From: Bacteroidaceae bacterium
GTDB lineage: Bacteria > Bacteroidota > Bacteroidia > Bacteroidales > Bacteroidaceae
DNA length: 50,824 nt
Direction: 5' to 3'
Assembly (NCBI GenBank): GCA_017428785.1
Contig: JAFRQD010000057.1
Coordinates: forward strand, 1-50,824
Each line of letters opens with the position of its first letter. The first letter of the stretch is position 1. This document shows positions 16,253-24,442 of the stretch, piece after piece. Below the pieces are notes generated by a model. It saw nothing but the letters and a program-made list of their open reading frames with translations. It made no database searches and was not told the DNA's origin. The position numbers and the translations under genes were made by a program.

Positions 16253-19200
16253 ATATCTTCTTGCTGCTTTCAATAATGATTCCTTTATAGGATTGGCTGT
16301 CATGCACTCTTTGCCCTGCAAGATTATAGCTTTTACCTTTTAACCTTTTCACTTTTTCACTTTTTCGTATGCTTGTCGCATCGTCATCATATTCGAAGGC
16401 ACCCATGTCTATATGAGTACCACGAACTCGATTCTTTCCAGCAAGGTCGAAGCTACTGATGGCGGCAAAGTTGTCGTTGCCGGCATCGATGCAAGGCGAA
16501 CCTTTCTGCAATTCGTAACAAGCTTCTTCTATTTCGCTGAGACTTGTATAGCCATCAACAGAAGGAACGTTCACAAACATTGGTGTATTCTCCTGAGACA
16601 AAAAGATGTGGCCTTCGTCGTTCCCATCCGTAAACTTCGTACTTGTGCTTTCTATTGCGGAAGAAAGAGAGACAACCGTGCCGCCGCCATTGATGTCGGC
16701 ATTCTGTCCGTAACTATTGAAACCGCTCTTACCTGTGTTGTGCCAGGCGATGCAGTTATAGACATTCAGATTGGAGCCATTTGTACCAAGGCCGAAAGCA
16801 CCGCCTGGACCTGTTGCGACATTGTTGCTGAGTGTACAATTGATGATGGTAGCCGTTGTGCCTCCACCTACTTGAATGGCTCCTCCATTGCCCGAAGAAG
16901 TGTTGTTGACGAAGAGACTGTTCTCGATGCTTACTTGTCCGAGATGGCAATGAATGGCCGCACCGTTCTTTCCATTCTGCGTACGATTGTTACGAAAGAT
17001 GCAGTTGCGGACTGTTGCACCGTTTGTTAAGATTGCTCCACCGCCATTACCATTGCCGTTTGCTCCTGCTTGGTTGATACCGTTCTGCACAATAAGACCA
17101 TCGAGAACAGTTGTTACTGTTCCGTCGAGGTTGCTGTTGCGAAAGGGACAAACCTGTCCTCTTCCGTCGATAATGGTTTGGTGAATGGTGATTTTACGTT
17201 CCTCCGGCGTCAGCTCGCTGCCTTCGAAGCCACCATATATCTCCATCTTGTCAGGATGAATGGGTGTGGCGATGGGATATGTCCCTTCTTTCAGCCATAG
17301 CGTAGCATTGCCAACATAAGTGTCTGCAAGGGCAAGGGCATGACTGAGGCTTGTGGCTTGTTGCCATGATGTGCCGTCGCTTGCGTCGTCACCATCAGGA
17401 GAGACATGGATAACAGAGTTTCCTACAGTCGGTTCTCCCTTGTCGAACTCGTATGCACCCATATCTATTTGTGCTCCCGACAGTCGGCGATTCATGCCCA
17501 AGTCATAATCAAGTCCGGAAGTCAAATTGGCGTTGCCTGCATCGATACAAGGTGAACCTTCCATCAATTTGTAACTGTCCTCGCGGAAAAGCGGAGTCGT
17601 TTCGGAAAGTGACATGTGGTTGGTGTCGTCGCCATCCGTGAATTTCGTGCTGACACTCTCAATGGCAGAGTATTTGGAGACAACCGTTCCGCCGCCATTG
17701 ATGTCAGCATTCTGGCCGTAACTGCTGTAGTTGCCACCAGCCATATTATGCCAGGCTATACAATTATAGACATTCAGATTGGAGGTATTTGTGCCCAAAC
17801 CGAAAGCTCCACCAGGTCCTGTGGCTTGATTATTAACTAATGTGCAATTGACAACTGTTGCCGTCACACCACCTCCGACTTGTATCGCGCCGCCGTTACC
17901 TGTCGATACATTATCAACGAAGAGACTGTTCTCGATGCGCAATTGTCCCGTGTGGCAATGGATAGCCGCACCGTTCTTGTTGTTCTGGGTGCGATTGTTA
18001 CGGAAGATGCAGTTCCTTACGACTGCTCCATCATTGAGAATCGCTCCGCCGCCGTTGCCGTTGCCATTCGCTCCAGCTTGATTGATGCCGTTCTGAACAA
18101 TGAGACCATCGAGGATGGTGCTGACAGAAGTCGCCAGACTATTGCGGAAAGGACTGACCGCACCGCCGCCGTCGATGATGGTCGGGTTGCGCTTCCAGTC
18201 GCGTTCCGCCAGCTTCTTCTCTGTCCCATTGAAGCCTCCATAGAATGCCACATTATCGGAGATAACGGACGAGGTGACATCATATTGCCCTTGCTTCAGC
18301 CAGACTTGCGTACCAGAAGCACCTTCGGCAAGCGAGACAGAGTGGCTCAAGGTCGTTGCTTTTTCCCATGATGTGCCGTCGGCACTTTCGTCGCCATCGG
18401 GTGATACATATATTATATTGTCGGCATACTCGCGATAGGCTTCGTTGAACCATTCGATGGCTGCTTTCTTCAAGCGTTCTGCAAGAGCAGGATAAAGGGA
18501 TGCAACATTATGCTTCTCGTTGAAGTCGGAGGTCATGTTGTATAACTCGGTCCTCGAACCGTCGGCATTGACCAACAACTTCCATTCACCTTCCCTGACG
18601 GCTATGTGCGGGCTGACCCTATCTGCCTTGCATTTACCGAACTCCCAAAAGAGAGGTGTGGTGCGTTCGCGTTCCGACTGACCAGTTATGACGTCGCTCA
18701 TGTCCAAACCATCCAAGGGATAGTCCGTCGGAAGCGCTGCTCCTGCTATCTGGCAGAGAGAAGGGAAGAGGTCCACCATGCAGACAACCGAGCTTTCATT
18801 CTTTACTCCTGCTGGAACATGCCCAGGCCAACGAATGATGAAAGGCATGCGTATGCCGCCTTCATATAGAGTACCTTTCTGTCCGCGGAAGTCGTTGGTG
18901 CGATGCCCATCGAAGGCTGGAGCCGGACCATTATCGCCTGTGAAGATAACGATGGTGTTCTGGTCGATTCCCAAATCCTTCAATCCTTGCATGAAACGCC
19001 CGATTTGGCGGTCAAGCTCTGCAAGCACGATGGAGAAGGAATGAGCCGATTCTCGCTGAGATGCCTCGTCGCCTTCATAAACCCATGGTGTGTGAACATC
19101 ATCCGGCCACAGGCTTACGAAGCAAGGTTCCCCTTTATGACGAGAGAGGAAGTCAAGTGTCTTGTCAACGAAGTAAGCCGTTCGGTTCCAACGTTTAATG

Positions 19201-19742
19201 GGATCTGTAGCAGCCCATATCCAGTTGGAGGATGTTATCATTGGGTCTGGGTCGGGACTTTCCCAAGTGGAGACATATTCGTCGAAGCCATAGTTGTAGA
19301 TAGACGGCGCATTCTTCACGTCTCGACCGCCGCCCATGTGCCATTTGCCGAAGTGTCCGGTAGCATATCCGCTGTTCTTCAAGGCACGAGCCATCGAGGG
19401 AGCTTTGTCGCTGAGGAAGTCGTTCTGCTCGTTCTTGGCATTGTTCACACGCTCCTGAAGGAAGGTGTTGATGCCCCATCTGGTGGGATACATGCCGGTC
19501 GTCAAGCCTACTCTGGACGGCGAACTGATGGGACAAGATGTGTAGAACTGTGTCAAGGAAAGTCCCTCGTTAGCCAGTTGGTCGATGTTTGTCGTGTTCA
19601 CATAGTCGCCTCCAAAGCACGAAGGGTCGGAGTAGCCCATATCATCGATGTTCAGGATGATGATGTTGGGCCTCTCTGTCTGTGCCAAACCTAAAACAGG
19701 AAGCAGCGATGCCGATGAAAGCAAAAGGTGTCTTGTCTTCAT
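16242..19742 (-). CDS. Long type B sulfatase fused to two duplicated beta-helix domains with tail
   Basis: 1,166 residues from the ATG at 19742, which begins a clean signal peptide (about 1-20); an upstream in-frame ATG at 19763 would spoil it. The sulfatase domain (about 24-425) has the signature ISSPSRVGLTTG (formylglycine serine about Ser73), GKWHMGGGRDV and FTGDNGPAPA. Two right-handed beta-helix units follow (about 440-775 and 776-1118). Each starts with a VSPDGDxxxDGTSW strand and contains DGLIVQNGINQAG, NCIFRNNRTQN, GGAIQVGGG and NVYNCIAWHN. The helix resembles polysaccharide-binding or lyase-like folds, but no catalytic residues can be assigned. The tail is SYNLAGQRVHD...; its linker SEKVKRLKGK is encoded by an AAAAGGT-type micro-repeat (16331-16367). 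It is a paralogue of 1936-3297. Confidence 0.92.
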   Translation of the reverse strand: MKTRHLLLSSASLLPVLGLAQTERPNIIILNIDDMGYSDPSCFGGDYVNTTNIDQLANEGLSLTQFYTSCPISSPSRVGLTTGMYPTRWGINTFLQERVNNAKNEQNDFLSDKAPSMARALKNSGYATGHFGKWHMGGGRDVKNAPSIYNYGFDEYVSTWESPDPDPMITSSNWIWAATDPIKRWNRTAYFVDKTLDFLSRHKGEPCFVSLWPDDVHTPWVYEGDEASQRESAHSFSIVLAELDRQIGRFMQGLKDLGIDQNTIVIFTGDNGPAPAFDGHRTNDFRGQKGTLYEGGIRMPFIIRWPGHVPAGVKNESSVVCMVDLFPSLCQIAGAALPTDYPLDGLDMSDVITGQSERERTTPLFWEFGKCKADRVSPHIAVREGEWKLLVNADGSRTELYNMTSDFNEKHNVASLYPALAERLKKAAIEWFNEAYREYADNIIYVSPDGDESADGTSWEKATTLSHSVSLAEGASGTQVWLKQGQYDVTSSVISDNVAFYGGFNGTEKKLAERDWKRNPTIIDGGGAVSPFRNSLATSVSTILDGLIVQNGINQAGANGNGNGGGAILNDGAVVRNCIFRNNRTQNNKNGAAIHCHTGQLRIENSLFVDNVSTGNGGAIQVGGGVTATVVNCTLVNNQATGPGGAFGLGTNTSNLNVYNCIAWHNMAGGNYSSYGQNADINGGGTVVSKYSAIESVSTKFTDGDDTNHMSLSETTPLFREDSYKLMEGSPCIDAGNANLTSGLDYDLGMNRRLSGAQIDMGAYEFDKGEPTVGNSVIHVSPDGDDASDGTSWQQATSLSHALALADTYVGNATLWLKEGTYPIATPIHPDKMEIYGGFEGSELTPEERKITIHQTIIDGRGQVCPFRNSNLDGTVTTVLDGLIVQNGINQAGANGNGNGGGAILTNGATVRNCIFRNNRTQNGKNGAAIHCHLGQVSIENSLFVNNTSSGNGGAIQVGGGTTATIINCTLSNNVATGPGGAFGLGTNGSNLNVYNCIAWHNTGKSGFNSYGQNADINGGGTVVSLSSAIESTSTKFTDGNDEGHIFLSQENTPMFVNVPSVDGYTSLSEIEEACYELQKGSPCIDAGNDNFAAISSFDLAGKNRVRGTHIDMGAFEYDDDATSIRKSEKVKRLKGKSYNLAGQRVHDSQSYKGIIIESSKKILKR
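16580..18425 (-). repeat. Tandem duplication of about 1 kb inside the sulfatase/beta-helix gene
   Basis: Two consecutive protein units of about 335 residues are near-copies: DGLIVQNGINQAGANGNGNG is identical in both, and FGLGTN, YGQNADINGGGTVVS and STKFTDG are shared. The DNA differs at many third positions, so the duplication is not recent, or selection keeps the protein constant. Confidence 0.85.
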
Positions 19743-19781
19743 ATATAATAATGTATTATACATTATATAATAAGGCGATTC

Positions 19782-19873
19782 AAAACATCACACGGGTAAA
19801 TTGAAAACATCACACGTTAAGTTGGGCAACTAGACACGTTAAGTTGGGCAACTAGACGTGTGATGTTTCTTAC
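19782..19873. repeat. 22-bp tandem array D with inverted terminal copy
   Basis: AAAACATCACACG starts at 19782 and 19804. Its CACG recurs at 19835, in step with the 22-bp period (19791, 19813, 19835). Units carry CACGTTAAGTTGGGCAACTA. The array closes with ACGTGTGATGTTT near 19857-19869, the reverse complement of AAACATCACACGT in unit two. It lies between the 53-residue gene and the type B sulfatase fusion. Confidence 0.82.
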
Positions 19874-19886
19874 CTACTTGAGAGAA

Positions 19887-20048
19887 CTATTCTTCCGCGT
19901 CTGCCTCGTCTTCCCAAATATCCCATTTACTGGACTTTGTCAAGGCATCATCTGTTGTTGCGTTACCTTCCTGAATGGAAAGAGCCATCATCTCTTCCAC
20001 TTCGGCAAACTGAATCTCTATTGCGGGATATATATATGTCTTTTTCAT
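19887..20048 (-). CDS. Small 53-residue protein of unknown function
   Basis: An open frame from ATG at 20048 to TAG at 19887. It starts MKKTYIYPAIEIQFAEVEEM, has a middle MALSIQEG segment and ends with an acidic, Trp-containing SSKWDIWEDEADAEE. There is no signal peptide or membrane segment. From general knowledge, short proteins beginning MKKTY..P and ending in an acidic W-D-x-W-like tail are common in Prevotella and have no known role. Reasons to call it real: sensible codons, a position 52 bp below the end of the ricin-like gene, the same strand as all its neighbours, and a composition (no repeat words) unlike the adjacent array. It could be a regulatory or secreted peptide; the function is not known. 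Confidence 0.7.
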   Translation of the reverse strand: MKKTYIYPAIEIQFAEVEEMMALSIQEGNATTDDALTKSSKWDIWEDEADAEE

Positions 20049-20100
20049 AATTCGTGAATTTGATATTAACAGAATACGTTAAAGAGAATCTAACTATCTC

Positions 20101-22230
20101 TTATTTAACCACTACTTTCTTTTCTCCAACAATATTGATACCCTTTTGCATCTTGCTCAGGCGTTGACCTGCAAGATTGTAGATAGCACCCTGTGTTGTC
20201 TGTTGTCCGTTGCCAATTGTTTGAATAGAGGTAGCATCGCCTCCGAAGTAGAAAGCCTCCTTCGCACCAGATGAAGGTGCTGTCAAATAAGCACGATTGG
20301 CATTCACATAAGGAACAGCGTCTTCCTTAACAATGAAGAAGCCAACCAACTCTCCTTGCTTCTGAAGCACATAACTGCCTGCAGGAGCAGGAATTCTGCT
20401 GTATGTACCAGTCAGAGCGCCGAAGGTGGGAGCTTCAACGGCAGGAACTTTGCTTCCTGTGAAAGTGTATGTACCAGTTTCTGCCTCCAAAACGACAGGC
20501 GTATTGGCTGGAATAGGATCAACAGGAGTAAGGTCTATAGTAACGCCATTGGCATTGACTTCAGCTGTGTATGCACTTACACCTTCGGGAACAGCAGCTT
20601 CCATAGGAGCAACAAATGTAGCATAGCCAGCATCGGTAACATCAACAGTCAAGGTCAAGCTCTCTTCTGACTGACCGAGATAATACAACTTCACTTCGCT
20701 CAGACCAATCCAAGCAGAAGTTGGACAGCCTTCTGTCGTCTTGACACCTAAAGTCAACAAGCCGTCTGTAACGGTTACGGTAAGCAGTTCCGACTGGTAA
20801 AGACGATGACCTAAAGAGCCATTTGCTTGGTCAGGATTGCCGGGGAAGAAAAAGTCGCCCACCTTCTTCTGGTGTACGTTGGCAATATTCTCTGTTGCTT
20901 CCAAGGAATAGACAGAAGGAAGCTTGATGGTCTCATCGTTGGCATATCCCACAGCAAAGACTGCAGCATCGCCATCAGTCTTGTATGTGTTTAAGTCCGT
21001 AGCATTGAGTGCGCCCAAACCTGTAGGAGCATAAAAACCTGTGAAAAGCACTTGGTACGTTCCATTCGGCACCTCTATTCCTGTTTGAGAGATGTTTACA
21101 TTGCCAGAACCTTGTACTTGGCAATGACGGTTGAAACGATTGAAGTCGTTCCATTGCTCGTTGCCGCCTTCGCGAGTAACAACCCAATTGTTGCGCTCGT
21201 TGTTGTTCGACAGGTCGGGGTTGTTAACAAGGAAGGTTACATCAATGGGATTTGTGGCAGAAGCATTATCCTGAACATACTGCATACGCTCTTCGAGAGT
21301 GACAACCTGCCAAGTTGTGGCACCTAAGTCAATTGCTCGGAGATAATTGTTCGCGTCGGCACCCAAGGTGGCAAACTCACATTCTATGGTATAGGCATTG
21401 GTGATACCATCAACAGCAATGGGCGTGAACTGCCAAGAAGTAACGGGTTTGTTGGTATCGAAATAGAAGCCGTCACCGTTTATTGAGTTGTTCTTTGTAT
21501 AGTGCGGACCAATCTGATAGCCGCCTTCTTCAAGAGCAATCAGTTCAAAGTCAAGGCCGCGGTCGCCCAGTTCGCCACGAGTTGTCCAGAATTGCAAAGT
21601 CAGCTCAGGATTGTATCTGTCGTTGTTCTGGAGCCACATGCCGCTTTCAACGTTGTAAAGATAAACGCTGCCATCCAATACATCTGTGCCCACATACGGA
21701 CTTGAGAGAGATGTCTTCTTGGCACTTGGCACTTCGAGGATTCTCCAAACAGACCATTGGTTTGCACCCACAACAGAATTGAAGCCCTGAACTTTTGTGT
21801 TGTCGCCAGCACGATTCAAGCCAATGGTGCCATCGCTGAAATTGTTGGGAGAGCGGTCAGTAGAAGTCATGCGATAGAAGTTCTCGCCTGCCTGACCACC
21901 ACTGGCATCGCCTTTTATGTAATACTCAACGGGAGTTGTTCCCATATCGACGGGTACTTCCAAATCCGGGCAAGCCTGAATGTAGTTGCCTGTCTTGACA
22001 TTCTTCACATAGTAGCAGTCTGCATTTCCTGTCGGCTCAAAAGTCCAAAGACTGCCAGACACTTCATAACCAAGAAGCAGCTTGCCTGTTCCTTTGTCCT
22101 GCATGAAGGTGTTGAAATCGGGTTTGCAGACAATTGTATAAACTTTGTCTGAACTGAATGACTGAGCAATGGCAGATGTCATTGCAGATGCAAGAAATAG
22201 TTGCACCAATAAAAAAAACTTTTGTTTCAT
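20101..22230 (-). CDS. Secreted ricin-like/carbohydrate-binding protein with sorting tail
   Basis: 709 residues. Signal peptide (1-22), a ricin-B-like module (about 24-165: VYTIVCKPD, CYYVKNVKTGNYIQ, NQWSVWRI) homologous to modules in 4774-10311 and 10498-13503, then a second ricin-like stretch (about 175-325). A jelly-roll-like carbohydrate-binding region (about 340-530) ends in WIGLSEVKLYYLG. A beta-sandwich region (about 535-670) contains TDAGYATFVAPMEAAVPEG, and the tail is YNLAGQRLSKMQKG...EKKVVVK. No catalytic residues are recognised. It is the first gene after the promoter box at 22262-22269 and so probably heads the sulfatase transcript. Its role is probably glycan binding at the cell surface. 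Confidence 0.85.
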   Translation of the reverse strand: MKQKFFLLVQLFLASAMTSAIAQSFSSDKVYTIVCKPDFNTFMQDKGTGKLLLGYEVSGSLWTFEPTGNADCYYVKNVKTGNYIQACPDLEVPVDMGTTPVEYYIKGDASGGQAGENFYRMTSTDRSPNNFSDGTIGLNRAGDNTKVQGFNSVVGANQWSVWRILEVPSAKKTSLSSPYVGTDVLDGSVYLYNVESGMWLQNNDRYNPELTLQFWTTRGELGDRGLDFELIALEEGGYQIGPHYTKNNSINGDGFYFDTNKPVTSWQFTPIAVDGITNAYTIECEFATLGADANNYLRAIDLGATTWQVVTLEERMQYVQDNASATNPIDVTFLVNNPDLSNNNERNNWVVTREGGNEQWNDFNRFNRHCQVQGSGNVNISQTGIEVPNGTYQVLFTGFYAPTGLGALNATDLNTYKTDGDAAVFAVGYANDETIKLPSVYSLEATENIANVHQKKVGDFFFPGNPDQANGSLGHRLYQSELLTVTVTDGLLTLGVKTTEGCPTSAWIGLSEVKLYYLGQSEESLTLTVDVTDAGYATFVAPMEAAVPEGVSAYTAEVNANGVTIDLTPVDPIPANTPVVLEAETGTYTFTGSKVPAVEAPTFGALTGTYSRIPAPAGSYVLQKQGELVGFFIVKEDAVPYVNANRAYLTAPSSGAKEAFYFGGDATSIQTIGNGQQTTQGAIYNLAGQRLSKMQKGINIVGEKKVVVK

Positions 22231-22261
22231 GATTACATTTAAATTTATAGGTTTTGTGCTG

Positions 22262-22269
22262 CAAAGTTA
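22262..22269 (-). promoter_or_regulatory. Promoter -7 box TAACTTTG for the sulfatase block
   Basis: Read on the minus strand the box is TAACTTTG, a perfect TAnnTTTG, about 32 bases before the ATG at 22230. No clear TTTG was found at the -33 position. The rest of the AT-rich gap 22270-22438 shows no gene. A 6-bp AGGCTT/AAGCCT hairpin overlaps the stop codon of the upstream regulator gene (about 22433-22447). Confidence 0.6.
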
Positions 22270-22438
22270 TCTTTTTTTGTGTTAAGTTATACACACCTAC
22301 AAAAATATATACTCATAATATAACTCAACATAATGCTTATATTATTGATTCAAAATAATATACGCAATTATTTAAAGATATATTATATGTGTGAAATATA
22401 TAGGAAATATTGAAGCAAAAGCGGCACAAACAAAGGCT

Positions 22439-24103
22439 TTATAAGCCTATATTCTGCACATCTTGCTCAAAAGTGTCAGCGTTGATGGCCATTGCTCGAG
22501 TGCGGACTCTATAGTTAAGTATGGTGTTGTATGAGTAGTTCAACACGCGTGCTATTTGGTGATTACTTGTTATCCCAAGCCGGACAAGAGCGAAAATGCG
22601 CATGGAGGGCGTGAGAAGAGCATCGCCTTCATGTTTCCTATATTCAGGCATCAACAGAGCATTGAAATCAGCGCTGAAGGTCGGGAACATAGACATAAGC
22701 AGCTCGTCGAGCCTATCCAACTGTTCTTTCTTGCTGAAACTCTTTTGCAACTCCTTTATGGATTTCTGAACCTGCTCATATTGTGACTTCTTCAGTTTCT
22801 GCTCTGCCTTGATGGCAAACTCCTCAAACATGTTCGTAAGTTCGCTATTTGACTCAAGGAGTTTTCCCAGATACGCATCTTTCAGGCGATTCGAGTCGCG
22901 CAACAGTGTATTGGCTCTGGACAAACTCTCGTTTTCGCCCTGAAGGAGTGTGTTCTCGTTGTTTACCTTTTCAGTCAAATCAATATGATTCTTCAGCAGC
23001 TTCAAGTTCTTCTCGCTGCGGAACAGAAGATACAGAATATATAAGAAGAAAAGGGAGACAATGGCAATCAAGAAGACGATCAGGATGGCACTCTGCCTGG
23101 ATTTCTCTTTCGTTATGTCTGGAATGATTTTGTCTATGTGGGTGATCTGCGAACGCATTCCATAGAACTCACCGTTTTCTATGGCTATGTTTACGTATTT
23201 GCTCACGCTGGAGGTCAGATGATACTGCTTAAACAAATGCTCCGTCAAGTCGATGATGGATATAGAGGAGTTGTGTGCGTTCAGGATATCATTCTTGGTG
23301 GCCTCTATATAATAATGTGTAGCCTGTTCGTGCTTGCCTTGATGCTTGAAGCACTTTCCCAAAGAGGCATTGGCGAGCGTGTAGAGGATGTTGTTATCCT
23401 TCTTGATATATTTCAGAGCCTCTTCGAAATACTTTTGTGCCACATCATATTTTTCTTGCCTGCCATATACTCTTCCCAAAACGAAATTGTTCATTCCCTG
23501 GTCTTTTGAATAGTCCAAACTCTTCATGAACATTTCTATGCCAAGATTATTATATCTTTTAGCATTGATGGAGTCATTCACATATACGGCAAGGCGCTGG
23601 TAGGTTATGCCATAATAGAAATAGTACAGACCGAGAATGCTGTCATTTACATTGGGAAATTCCAAATCGACAGACTTCAACATGTCCAGCGCTTCGACAA
23701 ACAGACAGGCTTGCGCCATGTTGAAGCTGGAGAGGATGCGCGACTCAGCCATCAAGTTGCCATCACCAATCTCATCGGATATCATGCGCATCTTTTGAGA
23801 GAACTCGCTGGCATAGTCATACGAGAACATCTGGGCATCCTGCAGCATGCGGCGGTTGGTGTAATACCTGAAATCGTCACTGTAATCGGTATGCTTATGG
23901 AGCTGCAGCATGACAGAGTCCATCTGGTATTTCAGGCTGTCACGAAAGAAGATTTTTTTCTTTATTAGCCCGTTCAGGATATTCAATTCACGGCGATTGT
24001 CGTCACTCATTTCTTTTTGACTATCTCTGGAGTAGAAGAAATAAACGCCAGCCAAGAAAAAAATGATTACGAATACAAGTATATGACGAATATATCTGCC
24101 CAT
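22439..24103 (-). CDS. Membrane-bound TPR/HTH regulator, DUF6377-like
   Basis: 554 residues. The first membrane helix is at about 8-24. A periplasmic region (about 30-330) holds TPR-like helical repeats such as NFVLGRVYGRQEKYDVAQKY and ANASLGKCFKHQGKHEQAT. A second membrane helix (about 335-357, SAILIVFLIAIVSLFFLYIL) leads into a cytoplasmic coiled coil (about 360-470). A C-terminal helix-turn-helix (about 505-540: ITSNHQIARVLNYSYNTILN) completes it. This matches the plan of Bacteroidetes one-piece membrane regulators (DUF6377-like), which often sit beside glycan-use loci. It probably senses an envelope or glycan signal and controls the adjacent sulfatase block, but this is inferred from position only. 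It has its own good promoter. Confidence 0.82.
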   Translation of the reverse strand: MGRYIRHILVFVIIFFLAGVYFFYSRDSQKEMSDDNRRELNILNGLIKKKIFFRDSLKYQMDSVMLQLHKHTDYSDDFRYYTNRRMLQDAQMFSYDYASEFSQKMRMISDEIGDGNLMAESRILSSFNMAQACLFVEALDMLKSVDLEFPNVNDSILGLYYFYYGITYQRLAVYVNDSINAKRYNNLGIEMFMKSLDYSKDQGMNNFVLGRVYGRQEKYDVAQKYFEEALKYIKKDNNILYTLANASLGKCFKHQGKHEQATHYYIEATKNDILNAHNSSISIIDLTEHLFKQYHLTSSVSKYVNIAIENGEFYGMRSQITHIDKIIPDITKEKSRQSAILIVFLIAIVSLFFLYILYLLFRSEKNLKLLKNHIDLTEKVNNENTLLQGENESLSRANTLLRDSNRLKDAYLGKLLESNSELTNMFEEFAIKAEQKLKKSQYEQVQKSIKELQKSFSKKEQLDRLDELLMSMFPTFSADFNALLMPEYRKHEGDALLTPSMRIFALVRLGITSNHQIARVLNYSYNTILNYRVRTRAMAINADTFEQDVQNIGL

Positions 24104-24152
24104 TATGATATCCTTTTGGGAAAATCTGTACTTTTTTGCTGTCTTTGTGCCG

Positions 24153-24184
24153 CAAAGTTAAGGCTTATTTCCTAAAAGCGCAAA
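24153..24184 (-). promoter_or_regulatory. Bacteroidetes-type promoter of the regulator gene
   Basis: On the minus strand, TTTG (24181-24184) is separated by 20 bases from TAACTTTG (24153-24160). This fits the TTTG-N19/20-TAnnTTTG consensus. The start codon at 24103 would follow an untranslated leader of about 40 bases. Confidence 0.75.
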
Positions 24185-24298
24185 AGATTTGTCAAGAAAA
24201 TACTATTCAAAAGGATAACTTTAGACAACTAATAATATATCGACACTATGATGGCATGTAAAAATAGCAGTCAAACAGATGCTATCGTGATGTCTTGA

Positions 24299-24386
24299 AA
24301 ATCCACACGAGGATTTTGATAAATCCACACGAGGATTTTGATAAATCGACACGAGGATTTTGGAAAGTCCACGTGAGGACTGATAG
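24299..24386. repeat. 22-bp tandem array E (four units)
   Basis: Unit starts are 24299, 24321, 24343 and 24365, an exact 22-bp period. The word is AAATCCACACGAGGATTT, the same as array B 14 kb away. The last unit has decayed (AAGTCCACGTGAGGACT) but keeps its own inverted repeat GTCC/GGAC, a compensatory change. Confidence 0.9.
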
Positions 24387-24442
24387 TAATCCCTTGGTAA
24401 GTTGTTATTATTGGTCTCTTGGGAAACAGATTTCAAATTATA

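Noticed and set aside
10411-24386. Possible CRISPR arrays at the 22-bp repeats
   Set aside because: The period is 22 bp in total, with repeat words filling most of it, no spacers of normal length and no cas genes.
24221-24436. Minus-strand open frame of 71 codons over array E
   Set aside because: Its sequence is only the translation of the 22-bp repeats.
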